Shown piece by piece: positions 54,937 through 64,000 of a stretch of 64,000 bases of DNA. Below the pieces are notes generated by a model. It did no database searches and was not told where the DNA came from. It saw nothing but the letters and a program-made list of their open reading frames with translations. The stretch comes from Poecilobothrus nobilitatus. Lineage: Eukaryota; Arthropoda; Insecta; Diptera; Dolichopodidae. Numbering within the stretch: the first letter of the stretch is position 1; every line of letters starts with the position of its first letter. The position numbers and the translations under genes were made by a program. The stretch covers positions 257,757,590 to 257,821,589 of the forward strand of contig OX352773.1 in the NCBI GenBank assembly GCA_947095535.1. Direction: 5' to 3'.

Positions 54937-55356
54937 AAATAAAATAATATGTAAAAAAAATATTTTTTAAAATATGCTTTTATCGAAACCAAATTCGCCC
55001 CCTAAAAAGTAGAAAATAAAATTGATTGCAAAACTTTAGCTTTTTTGACTGTTATAATATAAAAGTGAATTGCTAGTGCAAGCATTTTGGACTGTTATAA
55101 TATAAAAGTAAATTGCTGGAATAAAAAAGAAACACGAACCTCAAATTTCCTAGATTTTTATTTAACCTTATTCCAGCAATTTACTTTTATATTATAACAG
55201 TCCAAAATGCTTGCACTAGCAATTCACTTTTATATTATAACAGTCAAAAAAGCTAAAGTTTTGCAATCAATTTTATTTTCTACTTTTTAGGGGGCGAATT
55301 TGGTTTCGATAAAAGCATATTTTAAAAAATATTTTTTTTACATATTATTTTATTTC
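54937..55356. repeat. Perfect palindrome with 189-bp arms
   Basis: 54937-55125 and 55168-55356 read as exact reverse complements, around a 42-bp spacer (ACACGAACCTCAAATTTCC core). Each arm itself holds a short direct repeat, GACTGTTATAATATAAAAGT, twice. No open reading frame. The identity over the whole arm contrasts with the diverged older repeats around it. Confidence 0.85.
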
Positions 55357-55983
55357 TATAATAAAAAACTTTATTTGCAGGCACAATATATTTTTCTTTA
55401 GCGTACATTTAATAGGTACAATATATTTTTCTTTTTTTTACATTCACTGCGCAAAGGGCGTGTAAGAAAAAAAAACAACACTATAATTTTATATTTTAAC
55501 AGGTACCCAAATGAATATTTAATTTGAAAATATCGGTTTGAATTTGAAACCGTTTATTTATGTACCATTTTAGAAATTAAAACTTTTTGAATTCAATTTG
55601 TTAAAGTCCTAGAAACAATAAAGTAAGAAACTTTTTGTCGACAAGAAATAAAATTCGAAATTAAGGAAATAAATAAGCTTATAAGCCTAAAATTATAAAA
55701 TTAATAGATACAATCAAGAAACAAAAAGTTTCCGGCAACATTTTTTAGATAAAATTCAAACTTTGTTGCCTCTCAATTCTTTTTCCTTTATTCCAGTTTC
55801 AATTTTAATAATAAAAAGGTGTGAACAAATAGTTATGAAACAAAATTAATCAAATAGTTCTAGAAATAGAAGATAGAACAAAATGTTTCTTGCTCTCATT
55901 GTATCTAGGGCTTAAAGTTGTCAGTTTGGCTTAAAGTGGCAGTTTGGCTCAGTTTGGCAGGGCTTAAAGTTCTCAAAGCAAAA
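55357..55983. other. Spacer upstream of the small coiled-coil gene
   Basis: AT-rich. A short repeat of AATATATTTTTCTTT (55386-55433) and a cluster of GGGCTTAAAGTT / CAGTTTGGC repeats at 55909-55970, just before the next gene's start, are the only features. Confidence 0.5.
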
Positions 55984-56589
55984 ATGGAGGAAAGCGTAAA
56001 AACTGTCAGTGAAGCTCTAAATATGCTTGAGCTTCATTTTATGGGTGAGAATATATTTTAAATCATATATTTTGATTTTCTACTTTTTTTTTTATATCAG
56101 AATTTAAAAATGATTAAAAAAACCTCCAGGAGGAAAATGAGAATTTAAAAAAACAAATAGCTGAACTAACTGGTGTGATATATTTTATAATTTCCTATTT
56201 GATTTTTTTTCATTACAGAATTTAAAAAAAAAATATAAAAAATTAGAGGAAGAATGTAATAATTTAAAAAAAAAAATTGCCGAACAGGAATTAGGAACTC
56301 ACCAGCTGTGGTCATGGTGGTGAATGCTCACACAGTATTTTAAACATTCCCCTATCGAAAAATTGTTCGACTTTTGAAGTGCGAGTTCAATATTTTAAAC
56401 CAATCCCAATTATAAAAGTTAACCATAATCTATTTACAGGATAGAACTGATACAACGGAAGATATTCCTAGGCCTCCTGGGAGTGAAAGCTCCAAGAAGA
56501 AAAAAAGAAATAGGTAAAACAATTTACTATTTAAAATCTTCGGTTTAATTTCTTTGTTTTTTTTCAGAAGAAGAAAAGAAGTCTTATAA
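55984..56589 (+). CDS. Small spliced coiled-coil gene of unknown function
   Basis: Five candidate exons joined by GT..AG introns: 55984-56044, 56101-56172, 56219 to about 56325, 56440-56513, 56568-56589. Exon 1 reads MEESVKTVSEALNMLELHF. Exons 2 and 3 are homologous: exon 2 is exactly 72 nt, EFKND, a stop, then KNLQEENENLKKQIAELT; exon 3 has EFKKKYKKLEEECNNLKKKI. Both form heptads, so the protein is a short coiled coil. Exon 4 is acidic then very basic (PRPPGSESSKKKKRN) and exon 5 ends RRKEVL, a likely nuclear signal. It lies just inside the right end of the Harbinger-type element. The TAA in exon 2 shows this copy is damaged, unless that exon is skipped. Family not recognised. Confidence 0.5.
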
Positions 56590-57002
56590 AAATTAATTTA
56601 ATTTAATATTTATTTAATTTTATATTTTTATGTATTTGCTATTTTTACTTAAAATTTTAAAACAAATAATAACGATATTTTTATGAACCTCCTGATGTTT
56701 TTACTTTTCAATTTCATTTTTATATTTATCTTTATTTGAAACACTCCTAAATAAATTCTGAACTCCAAATAAATTCTAAAAACAAAATGCCAAATTAACT
56801 TCAAAAAAATATCCTCGGTTAGTGTCAAAAAATTTTCTCAAGCAAATAAAATATGCAATAAGGTAAAGGATATTTTAGTCGAGCATCGGAGGGTCGGTGC
56901 AAATTTTTTATACGTGAAACAACAACAATTTATGTCAAAAATTTCCTCAAATCCTCCAATCTTTCGATGCAAGACTAGTTTGCACTTTTACGTGAGGATC
57001 CC

Positions 57003-58199
57003 TAATATCTCAACTAGACACTTATGCAAATGAAAGCTTTAATCTTCACTATTAAATATTTAATTTTAAATATTTATTAAATTGTAAATAAACTTCTTAA
57101 TTTTAAATATTTATTAAATTGTAAACGAACTAAATTGAATTGAATAATTTATGAATAAAACTGTGGAACTATATTATCTCATAAATTGGCGGCTTAGACG
57201 AGATGCAACCTGTTTCAATAAAGAAATTAAGAGTGCCGATAAAATTTCAAAATTACCAGAATTTATTTCCGAAAGTTATTTCTTTTAAAAAACAAAAATT
57301 TTCATCAGTTCAGCAATTAATTGTAAAAAAATAATTTCATTAGTTTCATCAAAAACTTGGTGAAATTAATTTCATGAGTTTCAACACAAACTTTGTAAAA
57401 ACAATAGCATTAGCTCAACTAATAAGAGGTTAAATAATGAAAATCAAGTATAGCAAGTAACAAATAAAAGAAAAAAAAAATTAAAACTAAATTATTAAAC
57501 AGTATATAACTAATATTTAATATTTAAAATACATATGTATGTAGATTCAAAATTACTTTTTATGCTCCGTTTGTAACACCTCGAAATAAGCAAACTAGAT
57601 ATACCTTAAAAGGTATGGATCGGATCAGAATCAAATTTTGAGTCGATTTAGCTTTGTCCGTCTGTTCGTCAGCAGGGTAACTCAAAAACTAAGAAAGCTA
57701 AAGTCTTTAAATTAACACAAAATATTCTTGGATCAATTTATAGCTTCCCTTTTTTTTTTTTTTGGATGAGATCCGACCAAAACTTCGGGTAGATCACGTA
57801 CAACTAACTTTTTCATCTCCACATTTTTCATACAAATATTTCAAAAGTTCTACATCGTTTGAAGTAGAGCCATGAAATTTTAACTGCTGATTTTAACAAC
57901 TTTTTTCTATAACCCCATCCGTTACGAAGCTAAACAGCCCCCCAAAGTTCGAAAAAGCTCTATATTTAAATTGTTATAACACAAGTTCTATAAGGTATAT
58001 CTTCAATCTGAGTTCTATAAGGTATATTAATGCTAAACGATAGCTGCTATTATGAGCTTTACAAATATATACTTGTTAGAAACTTGAAATTTTAAGTTAG
58101 AAACTTTGAGAGGAGTTAGATCTTGCAAATTAAGTATGAGTCATTAATGAATTTTGCGAAGTATGAGATATAAATGAATTTTGCGAAAAAGTAAGTTAA
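57003..58199. other. AT-rich spacer, possible old dispersed repeat
   Basis: No gene. 57590-57960 (ACCTTAAAAGGTATGGATCG, TTTGTCCGTCTGTTCGTC, CCATCCGTTACGAAGC) has the look of an old arthropod dispersed repeat. Short direct repeats GTTCTATAAGGTATAT (57982, 58012) and TGAATTTTGCGAA (58147, 58174) occur. Confidence 0.45.
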
Positions 58200-58448
58200 T
58201 TTAAAAATGGATTAGATGAATTTTGTTTTAATGAATTAAACACATTTGTTTTTAACTTGTTAACATTACCTCATAGTTCAGGTACTGCTAAGAGGAAGTT
58301 TTCTGAATTAAATTTAATTAAAACAAAGTTAAGAAACAAATTAGAACTTCCAACAATAAATAATATAATGTTAGCTAAAGAACTTACCCCCAAAATAGAA
58401 AATGGCTCTATGTTTGGTCCGCAAAAAATATATTTTAATTTTTATTGA
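58200..58448 (+). pseudogene. hAT transposase C-terminal dimerisation domain remnant
   Basis: The frame after a stop at 58197 reads DEFCFNELNTFVFNLLTLPH, SSGTAKRKFSELNLIKTKLR, NKLELPTINNIMLAKE and stops at 58448. This is the conserved hAT dimerisation motif (LPHSSA..ER.FS..N.IKTKLRN.L...T...I). The catalytic core upstream is not recognisable. The hAT-like terminal sequence 440 bp downstream supports an element end here. Confidence 0.75.
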
Positions 58449-58861
58449 AAATTTAATTTTTATTTAAAAAAATAAATAAATTTTTCTAATTCATGAATAT
58501 TTTTTTGTGCTCAAATTCAATATTAACATATGTAGTACCAATATATTTCTAATTTAAAGATTTCAATTTGTTTCATTTTTATTTGCTAAAAAAACTGAAG
58601 TAGAAAATTATATGAATGTACCTATTTTATTTTTAATATCTTTAGTAATTTGTTAAATATTTTTTGTTTTAGTTTTGTTTTTTATTTTGTGTTTTTGTTT
58701 CAATTTTGTTTTTTTTTTATTATTAATTAAAAATAATGAATTTTTATATTAGAAATAAAAACTAGAAAAAAACTACATACCTATATATTGTTGTTATTTA
58801 TGTACAACGGAGGTTGATACCTTTTTTCCTAATTTAGTAACTTTTTAGCGTAAAAATGGTA

Positions 58862-58890
58862 ACAATTTTTTTATAGAGGTGGCAACCCTG
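58862..58890 (+). repeat. hAT-like terminal inverted repeat (right end)
   Basis: Reads, inverted, CAGGGTTGCCACCTCTATAA. CAGGG-TGCCA-type ends are typical of hAT elements. The left partner was not found, so the element is truncated. Confidence 0.5.
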
Positions 58891-60760
58891 ACCATAACTA
58901 TAATTTTTTCATTTCATTTATTCACTTATTTAGTTCATATAAACTATTTATAATTACATAACATATTAACATATTACAAGATAATTAAAATTTACTTATA
59001 CATACATATAATAATGCTTATGTACATATATATTTACTTATATAGACAATAACTTTAATTTTACTTTATAATGCAATGAATTTTTATTTAAATTAATTTT
59101 AAAAACGCTCTTGGACATATAATTTAATTTGTTTTCTGAACATATTTAAACGATTTTCATTTTTTAATTCTATTGGAAGGTCATTATATAGTTTTAAACC
59201 TTTATACATTATCATATTTTTTGTTCTTTCATTTCTATAAATATTTAATCTAAAGTTACCTTTATTTCTCAAATTATATTCATGTATGTCTCTATTATAC
59301 ACAATTCTATTACATAAATAATTTGGGTAAAGCCCATTTTTTATTTTAAATACAATAATCAAAATATTCATAGTAATTTGTTGTTCAATATTTAACCATT
59401 TTAAAGTAGCCAACATTGAATGTATAGATGCATAGCGATTTAATCTCAGAACAACTCTCATAGATTTGTTCTGGAGTCTTTGCAATCTACCCATCATCTC
59501 AGCATTACACATAAAGATAATTGAAGAACAATATTCAAATTGAGGTTTGATCATTGTATTATATAAATTAATTGCACACTTTAAAGATTTTCTTTCTGAT
59601 TTTACTAAAAAAATATACCTTTTTGGCGATCTTTTTACAAACATAATTAATATGATTCTTAAAATTTAATTTACAATCTATTATTACTCCTAAATACTTT
59701 ATTTCTTCAATTATTTCAATGTTTTTATTATCAATTACAATATTAAGGCTTTCATTGTTAATTCCATTAATTATTAAACATTTAGTTTTATCAACATTTA
59801 ATTTAAGTTTATTCATATTTAGCCATCTGTTTAAACTATTTAAATCAATATTTATTTTAGTAAAACATTCACTTACATATTCACCAGTAACATATAACAA
59901 AGCATCATCTGCAAATTGTATTAATTTACCATGTTTCACTACTTTTTCCATATCATTAATAAATATCAAAAACAATAAAACACCCAATACACTTCCCTGT
60001 GGTACACCATATGACACTTCGATTGAGTCTGATAAGTAACCATTAATTTTCGTTCTTTGAGTTCTTCCATACTTAAGGTAAGATTTAAACCACTCCAATT
60101 CGTTTCCCCATATACCATACTCCTCAAGTTTAAATAAAATATCACGATCAACAGTTTCAAACGCACGCCTTAAGTCTAGAAAAACTGCCATTATTACTTT
60201 GTTGTCATGTACTGAAATTTTCCAATTTGTGATAACTAAATTCAATAATGCCTCACAGCTATGCCCTCTTCTGAAGCCCGATTGATATTCAGATATTAGG
60301 CCTTTTTTTTCAAAATATTCTTCGAGCTGGTTATAAATAACTTTCTCTAAAAGTTTAGCTTCTGTTAAGATGGTATTTATTGGCCGGAATTCATTAGCAT
60401 TTTTGGTATTTTTAACTTTTTCTATTGGAACAACAATCGCTTCTTTCCATAAATCAGGAAAAATTCCTTATGTTATAGACTGATTAATTATGTATAATAA
60501 GTTATGGCCAATAAGCTCAAAAGCATCCAATAATACACTTGCACTGACAAAATTTATATCACGCTTGCTGTTTAGAGATTTTAAAATTAACTTTAAGTAA
60601 TCAATAGTTATACTTTTAAATTTGAATATATATGGCTTTCTTTGAATATAATTTACATAAGCTTCATATCTAATGGTTCTATTAATTTCTTTAATGCTTT
60701 CAGTAAAAAAATTATTAAATTTATTGGCTATAGTCATGTTATCATTCACTATTATGTAAG
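58891..60760 (-). pseudogene. CR1/Jockey-like LINE ORF2, inactivated
   Basis: On the minus strand from 60749: pre-RT region (MNDNMTIANKFNNFFTESIK), an in-frame TAA at 60468, GIFPDLWKEAIVVPIEK, NEFRPINTILTEAKLLEKVI, QSGFRRGHSCEALL, A motif VFLDLRRAFETVDRDIL, B motif YGVPQGSVLGVLLF, C motif IQFADDALLYV (both Asp kept) and KLKLNVDKTKCLIIN, IKYLGVIIDCKLNF. A frameshift near 59580 leads to the C-terminal part NLYNTMIKPQFEYCSS, QRLQNKSMRVVLR and the stop at 59099. The endonuclease is missing (5' truncation). The 3' UTR continues to about 58891 and ends next to the hAT terminus. Two lesions only, so RT looks otherwise sound. Confidence 0.8.
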
Positions 60761-62565
60761 TATAACAGAAAATATATTATACGATATTGTATAGAGTATA
60801 CATGTAGAGATAAAAAATGTCAAAAAAAAAAAAACAATTCCCACACAGTATCATAAAAGAGATTCTCACATAGCAGTAATTTTTTTTTACATTTATTTTA
60901 GAGTAGTACAAGAATTTATAAAATCATAAAAAATCAGGGCAGTTGTTATAACGTGGCCGAAGAGTAATCATCATTGAACAACTATTACATTGAACTAGAA
61001 TATATAGGAATTTTCAAAAAAGATCAACTGTACTTTTTATGTACCTACATGTTCAGATTTTGCATTTAAAATTTTAACATCATACCAAAGTTTAATTATT
61101 CAAAACAATTGTTATTTTGTACAAAACTTTTTATTGGCTTTTAAATAAAATATTGAGTTCTAAAATAAAATTACATCTTATTCTTTTTCCAATCCAACAT
61201 ACATATGTATGTATGTCGGTGATGTACCAATTGTACATTGAAAATTGTATGAGATTTTTTAATTTGTTACAGTCTACAGACAAAAGTACATTTGTGTATG
61301 AAAGTACATTTTGCAAAAATAAATTAAGCTAAAAAATGTGTGCATTCTACTTATGTATATACAAATTTGCTATTATTGGAATGAGGACATATTTGTGATT
61401 ATTCTAATAAAAATTCGTCGCTTCCATTGAGGTAATATAATATAAAAATGATTTGTATTTGTATTTTAAAAATTGAATTGAATTGTAAACCAAAAGAAGT
61501 ACATATGTATGTAATTTTGAAATTTTTTTAAAAATAAAATTTAAGGGTAGATCTTTAAAATTTATAATAAATATGAAAAATAATTTTCAATTGCAAACAA
61601 AATTATTTGTTGAAGTTTGCATCAAAATTAATATTATGATTTATATGCATATATTATGTATGAATCATTATGTAAGCATATTGTTATATTCAGCTTATAA
61701 TATAACGTGGGAACTCAAAATATAGTTGTTCCCAAATGTCATTTGACACCCTAATTAAAACACCTAGTTAAGTTCAACATAGTCCCAAATAAATATTTTG
61801 ATAATATTATTTTTGTAACAAGCAAAAATACTGACTAACAATAATTTAAGCTTTAGATTTAAGTTTATGAAAAATGTAAGAAATAGAATAAGAAAAAATA
61901 AAGTTAGTTTTTAACAGGACTCTAAACGCTGAAGTTATATGCATAATATTGCACTTTTTTCATTCAAACCAAATATTCTTTTTCTTAAAAATTTATTCAA
62001 AATTAGAAATCTGATTTAAGAAAATAGAAATGCTTGAAAATAACCGTTCAATAAGAGGTCTATTTACGTATTTATTGAAATATGTGGCAAAGTTCAAAAC
62101 ATACTAGAAAATATTTCGCCAGTCCTTAAATTTTATTTTTAATAAAATTTCAAACTTAAGACATGTGGGAAATACCAAATTCATAACATATTTCTATTAA
62201 GCAAAAACTGTTGCCGTGTAAACGCGTAAAATATTTTTCACCAAATAAATAATACGTAAATAGAAATGTTTCTATTTTGTATTATTTATTTCGCAGTTAC
62301 ATGTCAATATTGTCATTTGTTATCTGACGGTTGTAGTGTAATCATTATTTTTGAAATTTTTTTTTGAAATTTTTTTGATAGTTTTAAGATAATTTATAAC
62401 ACATATTTCATTAATTTTAAACAAATCTTAAAAATGCATAACATTCAAAATTATGAGTGAAAACAAAAAAAGAAAGCTAAGTAAATAAACGTACATATGA
62501 AAATAATTAATCTAGTCATTAAAAGATGTCGATTGGGGTAAATCTGCAGTGTACATCGAAGACTA
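60761..62565. other. AT-rich spacer
   Basis: No gene recognised. Contains CATACATATGTATGTATGT at 61197-61216 and a near-palindrome at 62243-62291. 62453 starts a very short MSENKKRKLSK frame that could belong to the MADF-type fragment that follows, but the link is weak. Confidence 0.5.
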
Positions 62566-62715
62566 GAATCGTTAGCAGTTATTAAAGAAAATTTAATTGA
62601 ATTGATGCCGAGAGTAGAAATAGAGGACATCAAACAGAAAATGACATCATTGCGCTCACAGTTTACACAAGAAACGAGTAAAATTGATAAATGAAAAGCT
62701 AGTGGTGTTGGAGGT
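62566..62715 (+). pseudogene. MADF (Myb/SANT-like) domain fragment
   Basis: Reads ESLAVIKENLIELMPRVEIE, DIKQKMTSLRSQFTQE, TSKIDK, an in-frame TGA at about 62692, then KASGVGGD. This matches the second half of insect MADF domains (typically IEDVKKKI.SLRS.F..E...I..SKKSGAG.DD). Such domains bind DNA in transcription regulators and in transposon-borne partner proteins. The fragment is cut exactly where the conserved GAG.DD would continue, by the tail of a LINE on the other strand. It may be a host gene relic or part of another transposon. Confidence 0.5.
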
Positions 62716-64000
62716 GATTTATTTATTTATTTAGTTCAAGCTTAACACAAGCAAGTTACAATATAATTCAATTAAAAAAAAAAAAATTATTAAATTTAAA
62801 CAATAATTTTATAAAATAAAAATTTACAAAATATTTTATGACATTTAATATAATAATTAATACTCGTAAATACTACATTATAAATTTAATCAAAAATAAA
62901 ATTTATAAGGAAAAAAAAGAACTAGTTAAAGATAAAAATTTATTACAAAAAACAAAAATTTTTAATTAAATAATACATATGACATTAAAATCATAGTTAT
63001 TATTAACAAACTGCATGAAATTACAAATCAAAATTAACCATCGATTAATATAAATAAAAAAAAATATATCTCGATAATGCAATTTCAATGACATGAATAT
63101 AAATCTCTTTTTAAAGATTCTTTGGTTAGTTGAAAGTTAATTTGGGATTTGTGTAAGTTACATAGAGACATCATTCTATTAAGTGGTTCAAACTTACCAT
63201 AATTAGTGCGATGAAACTTCAAATTAAAGAGGTTAACCGATCTTAGCCTAGTATTGGTACAAAAGCTAATGTTGGCTAATAATTGTGCAGATAAAATATT
63301 ACCTTTTACCAATTCTGTCAAGAATTGACGACGTTTACGTTACGACGTTTTTCAAGCGTACACATAAGTAAAAGGTTTAGTCTATGTTCATACGGAGGTA
63401 GATTATAAGGATCTTCCCAAGAGAGATGACGTAGGGCATATTTAAGAAATTTTTTTTGAACAGATTCTATTCTGAATATATGGGTTTTATAAAATGGACT
63501 CCACACCTGGCTGGCATATTCTAAATTGGGACGAACTAAGCAAGTGTAAAGAGATTTAAAAACATAAGGGTCATCAAACTCTCTAGCCCATCGTTTAATA
63601 AAACCGAGCATACAGTTGGATTTGTTTAAAATATATGTATAATGAACATGAAAAGAAAGTTTACTATCAAAAAATACACCCAAGTCTTTTATAGAATTAA
63701 CTTTAGGGATAGTTTGAAGGTTAAAGCAATAATTATATGAAATTGGATTAGAACGGCGACTAAAAGTAATATGAGCACATTTAGTTATATTTAGTTGAAG
63801 ATTATTGATATTACACCAATTATAAAAACAATTAAGGTAAGCTTGTAATGCTTTCGAATCGTCGAAGGAAGTAATTTTCTTGAAAATCTTCATATCATCA
63901 GCATAAATTCTAATATCACAATGTTGAATTACGGAAGTTACATCGTTGATTATAGTAATAGTAAACATCGTAGATTATAGTAATAGTAATAGTAAGTAGT
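62716..64000 (-). pseudogene. Jockey-like LINE ORF2, 3' part, running off the window
   Basis: On the minus strand from the window edge: FTITIINDVTSVIQHCDIRI, YADDMKIFKKI (RT C motif intact), NWCNINNLQLNITKC, IKDLGVFFDSKLSFHVHY, NCMLGFIKRWAREF, CLVRPNLEYASQVWSPFY, RIESVQKKFLKYALR and LPPYEHRLNLL, stopping at 63318. A one-base shift at about 63320 leads to MTELVKGNILSAQLLANISF and KSLKRD-type tail ending at 63085. The 3' UTR ends with CTTGCTTGTGTTAAGCTTGA and a (TAAA)n tail at 62716-62735. The rest of the RT and any endonuclease lie beyond 64000. A 24-bp block (ATTACTATAATC.ACGATGT) is duplicated at 63944-63993. Confidence 0.8.

Larger units (their letters stand above)
49823..57002 (+). mobile_element. 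Candidate 7.2-kb PIF/Harbinger element
   Basis: The left end GGACCTTCACGTAAAAGTGC (49823) matches the inverted right end GGGATCCTCACGTAAAAGTG (57002 inward) for about 22 bases with an indel. TAA directly flanks both ends (49820-49822 and 57003-57005), the 3-bp target duplication expected for this superfamily. Both ends share GCATCG and GGGTCG/CGACCC motifs just inside. Within are a Harbinger transposase (+), a Myb/SANT-like gene (-) and a small third gene (+), plus nested repeats that inflate its length. The transposase and its Myb partner are the usual gene pair of these elements. Confidence 0.65.

Noticed and set aside
1..64000. Prokaryotic systems (CRISPR, toxin-antitoxin, restriction, phage defence)
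   Set aside because: Base composition, introns, U6 and LINEs all show eukaryotic nuclear DNA; no operon, ribosome-binding-site pattern or CRISPR-like spacing was seen.

Overview
This is an extremely AT-rich stretch of a eukaryotic, almost certainly insect, nuclear genome. The basis is a 107-nt U6 snRNA that, recalled from memory, matches the fruit-fly sequence; insect-type non-LTR retrotransposons and DNA transposons; short GT..AG introns inside transposon genes; and abundant CATATGTATGTA-type microsatellites. Diptera is plausible but unproven. No ordinary host protein-coding gene was recognised. The only confident host gene is U6 (37580-37686, + strand). Nearly everything else is mobile DNA in various states of decay.

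Layout. 1-22 kb: mostly AT-rich spacer carrying two RTE-like LINE 3' remnants (959-1411, 13742-13975), copies of two tRNA-derived SINE families (here SINE-A and SINE-B), a roughly 2-kb composite repeat block (11703-13690), a 484-bp MITE (16198-16681) and a dispersed repeat (19655-20410; second copy 36635-37030). 22.8-25.7 kb: a dead Jockey/CR1-like LINE split by a 1.06-kb foldback element. 29.1-31.6 kb: a Tc1/mariner-type DNA transposon whose long terminal inverted repeats are arrays of a 21-bp unit. 31.9-36.6 kb: a second Jockey/CR1-like LINE, apparently split by a degraded Gypsy-type LTR element (LTR, primer-binding site, gag, protease region). 37.6 kb: the U6 gene. 37.9-43.8 kb: a nearly intact LINE of the I superfamily (ORF1 with zinc knuckles; ORF2 with endonuclease, RT and RNase H) carrying only two stops and one frameshift.

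46.7-49.4 kb: a DNA transposon with 37-bp TIRs encoding a spliced Cys-rich transposase-like protein of the type now often labelled DUF7869. 49.8-57.0 kb: a candidate 7.2-kb PIF/Harbinger element with TAA target duplications, holding a dead Harbinger transposase (+), a dead Myb/SANT-like partner gene (-) and an unrecognised small spliced coiled-coil gene (+). Tandem tRNA-like repeats, a SINE with target-site duplication and a perfect 189-bp-arm palindrome lie inside it. 58.2-58.9 kb: hAT transposase end with its terminal sequence. 58.9-60.8 kb: a CR1-like LINE (-). 62.5-64 kb: a MADF-type gene fragment interrupted by the 3' end of another LINE (-) that runs off the window.

The genes do not form a pathway; the window is a layered record of insertions. 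The most useful leads are the third gene inside the Harbinger-type element, the 21-bp-array TIRs of the Tc1/mariner element, the palindromic and foldback structures, and the U6/LINE neighbourhood. Family names rest on motifs read by eye and were not checked against any database.
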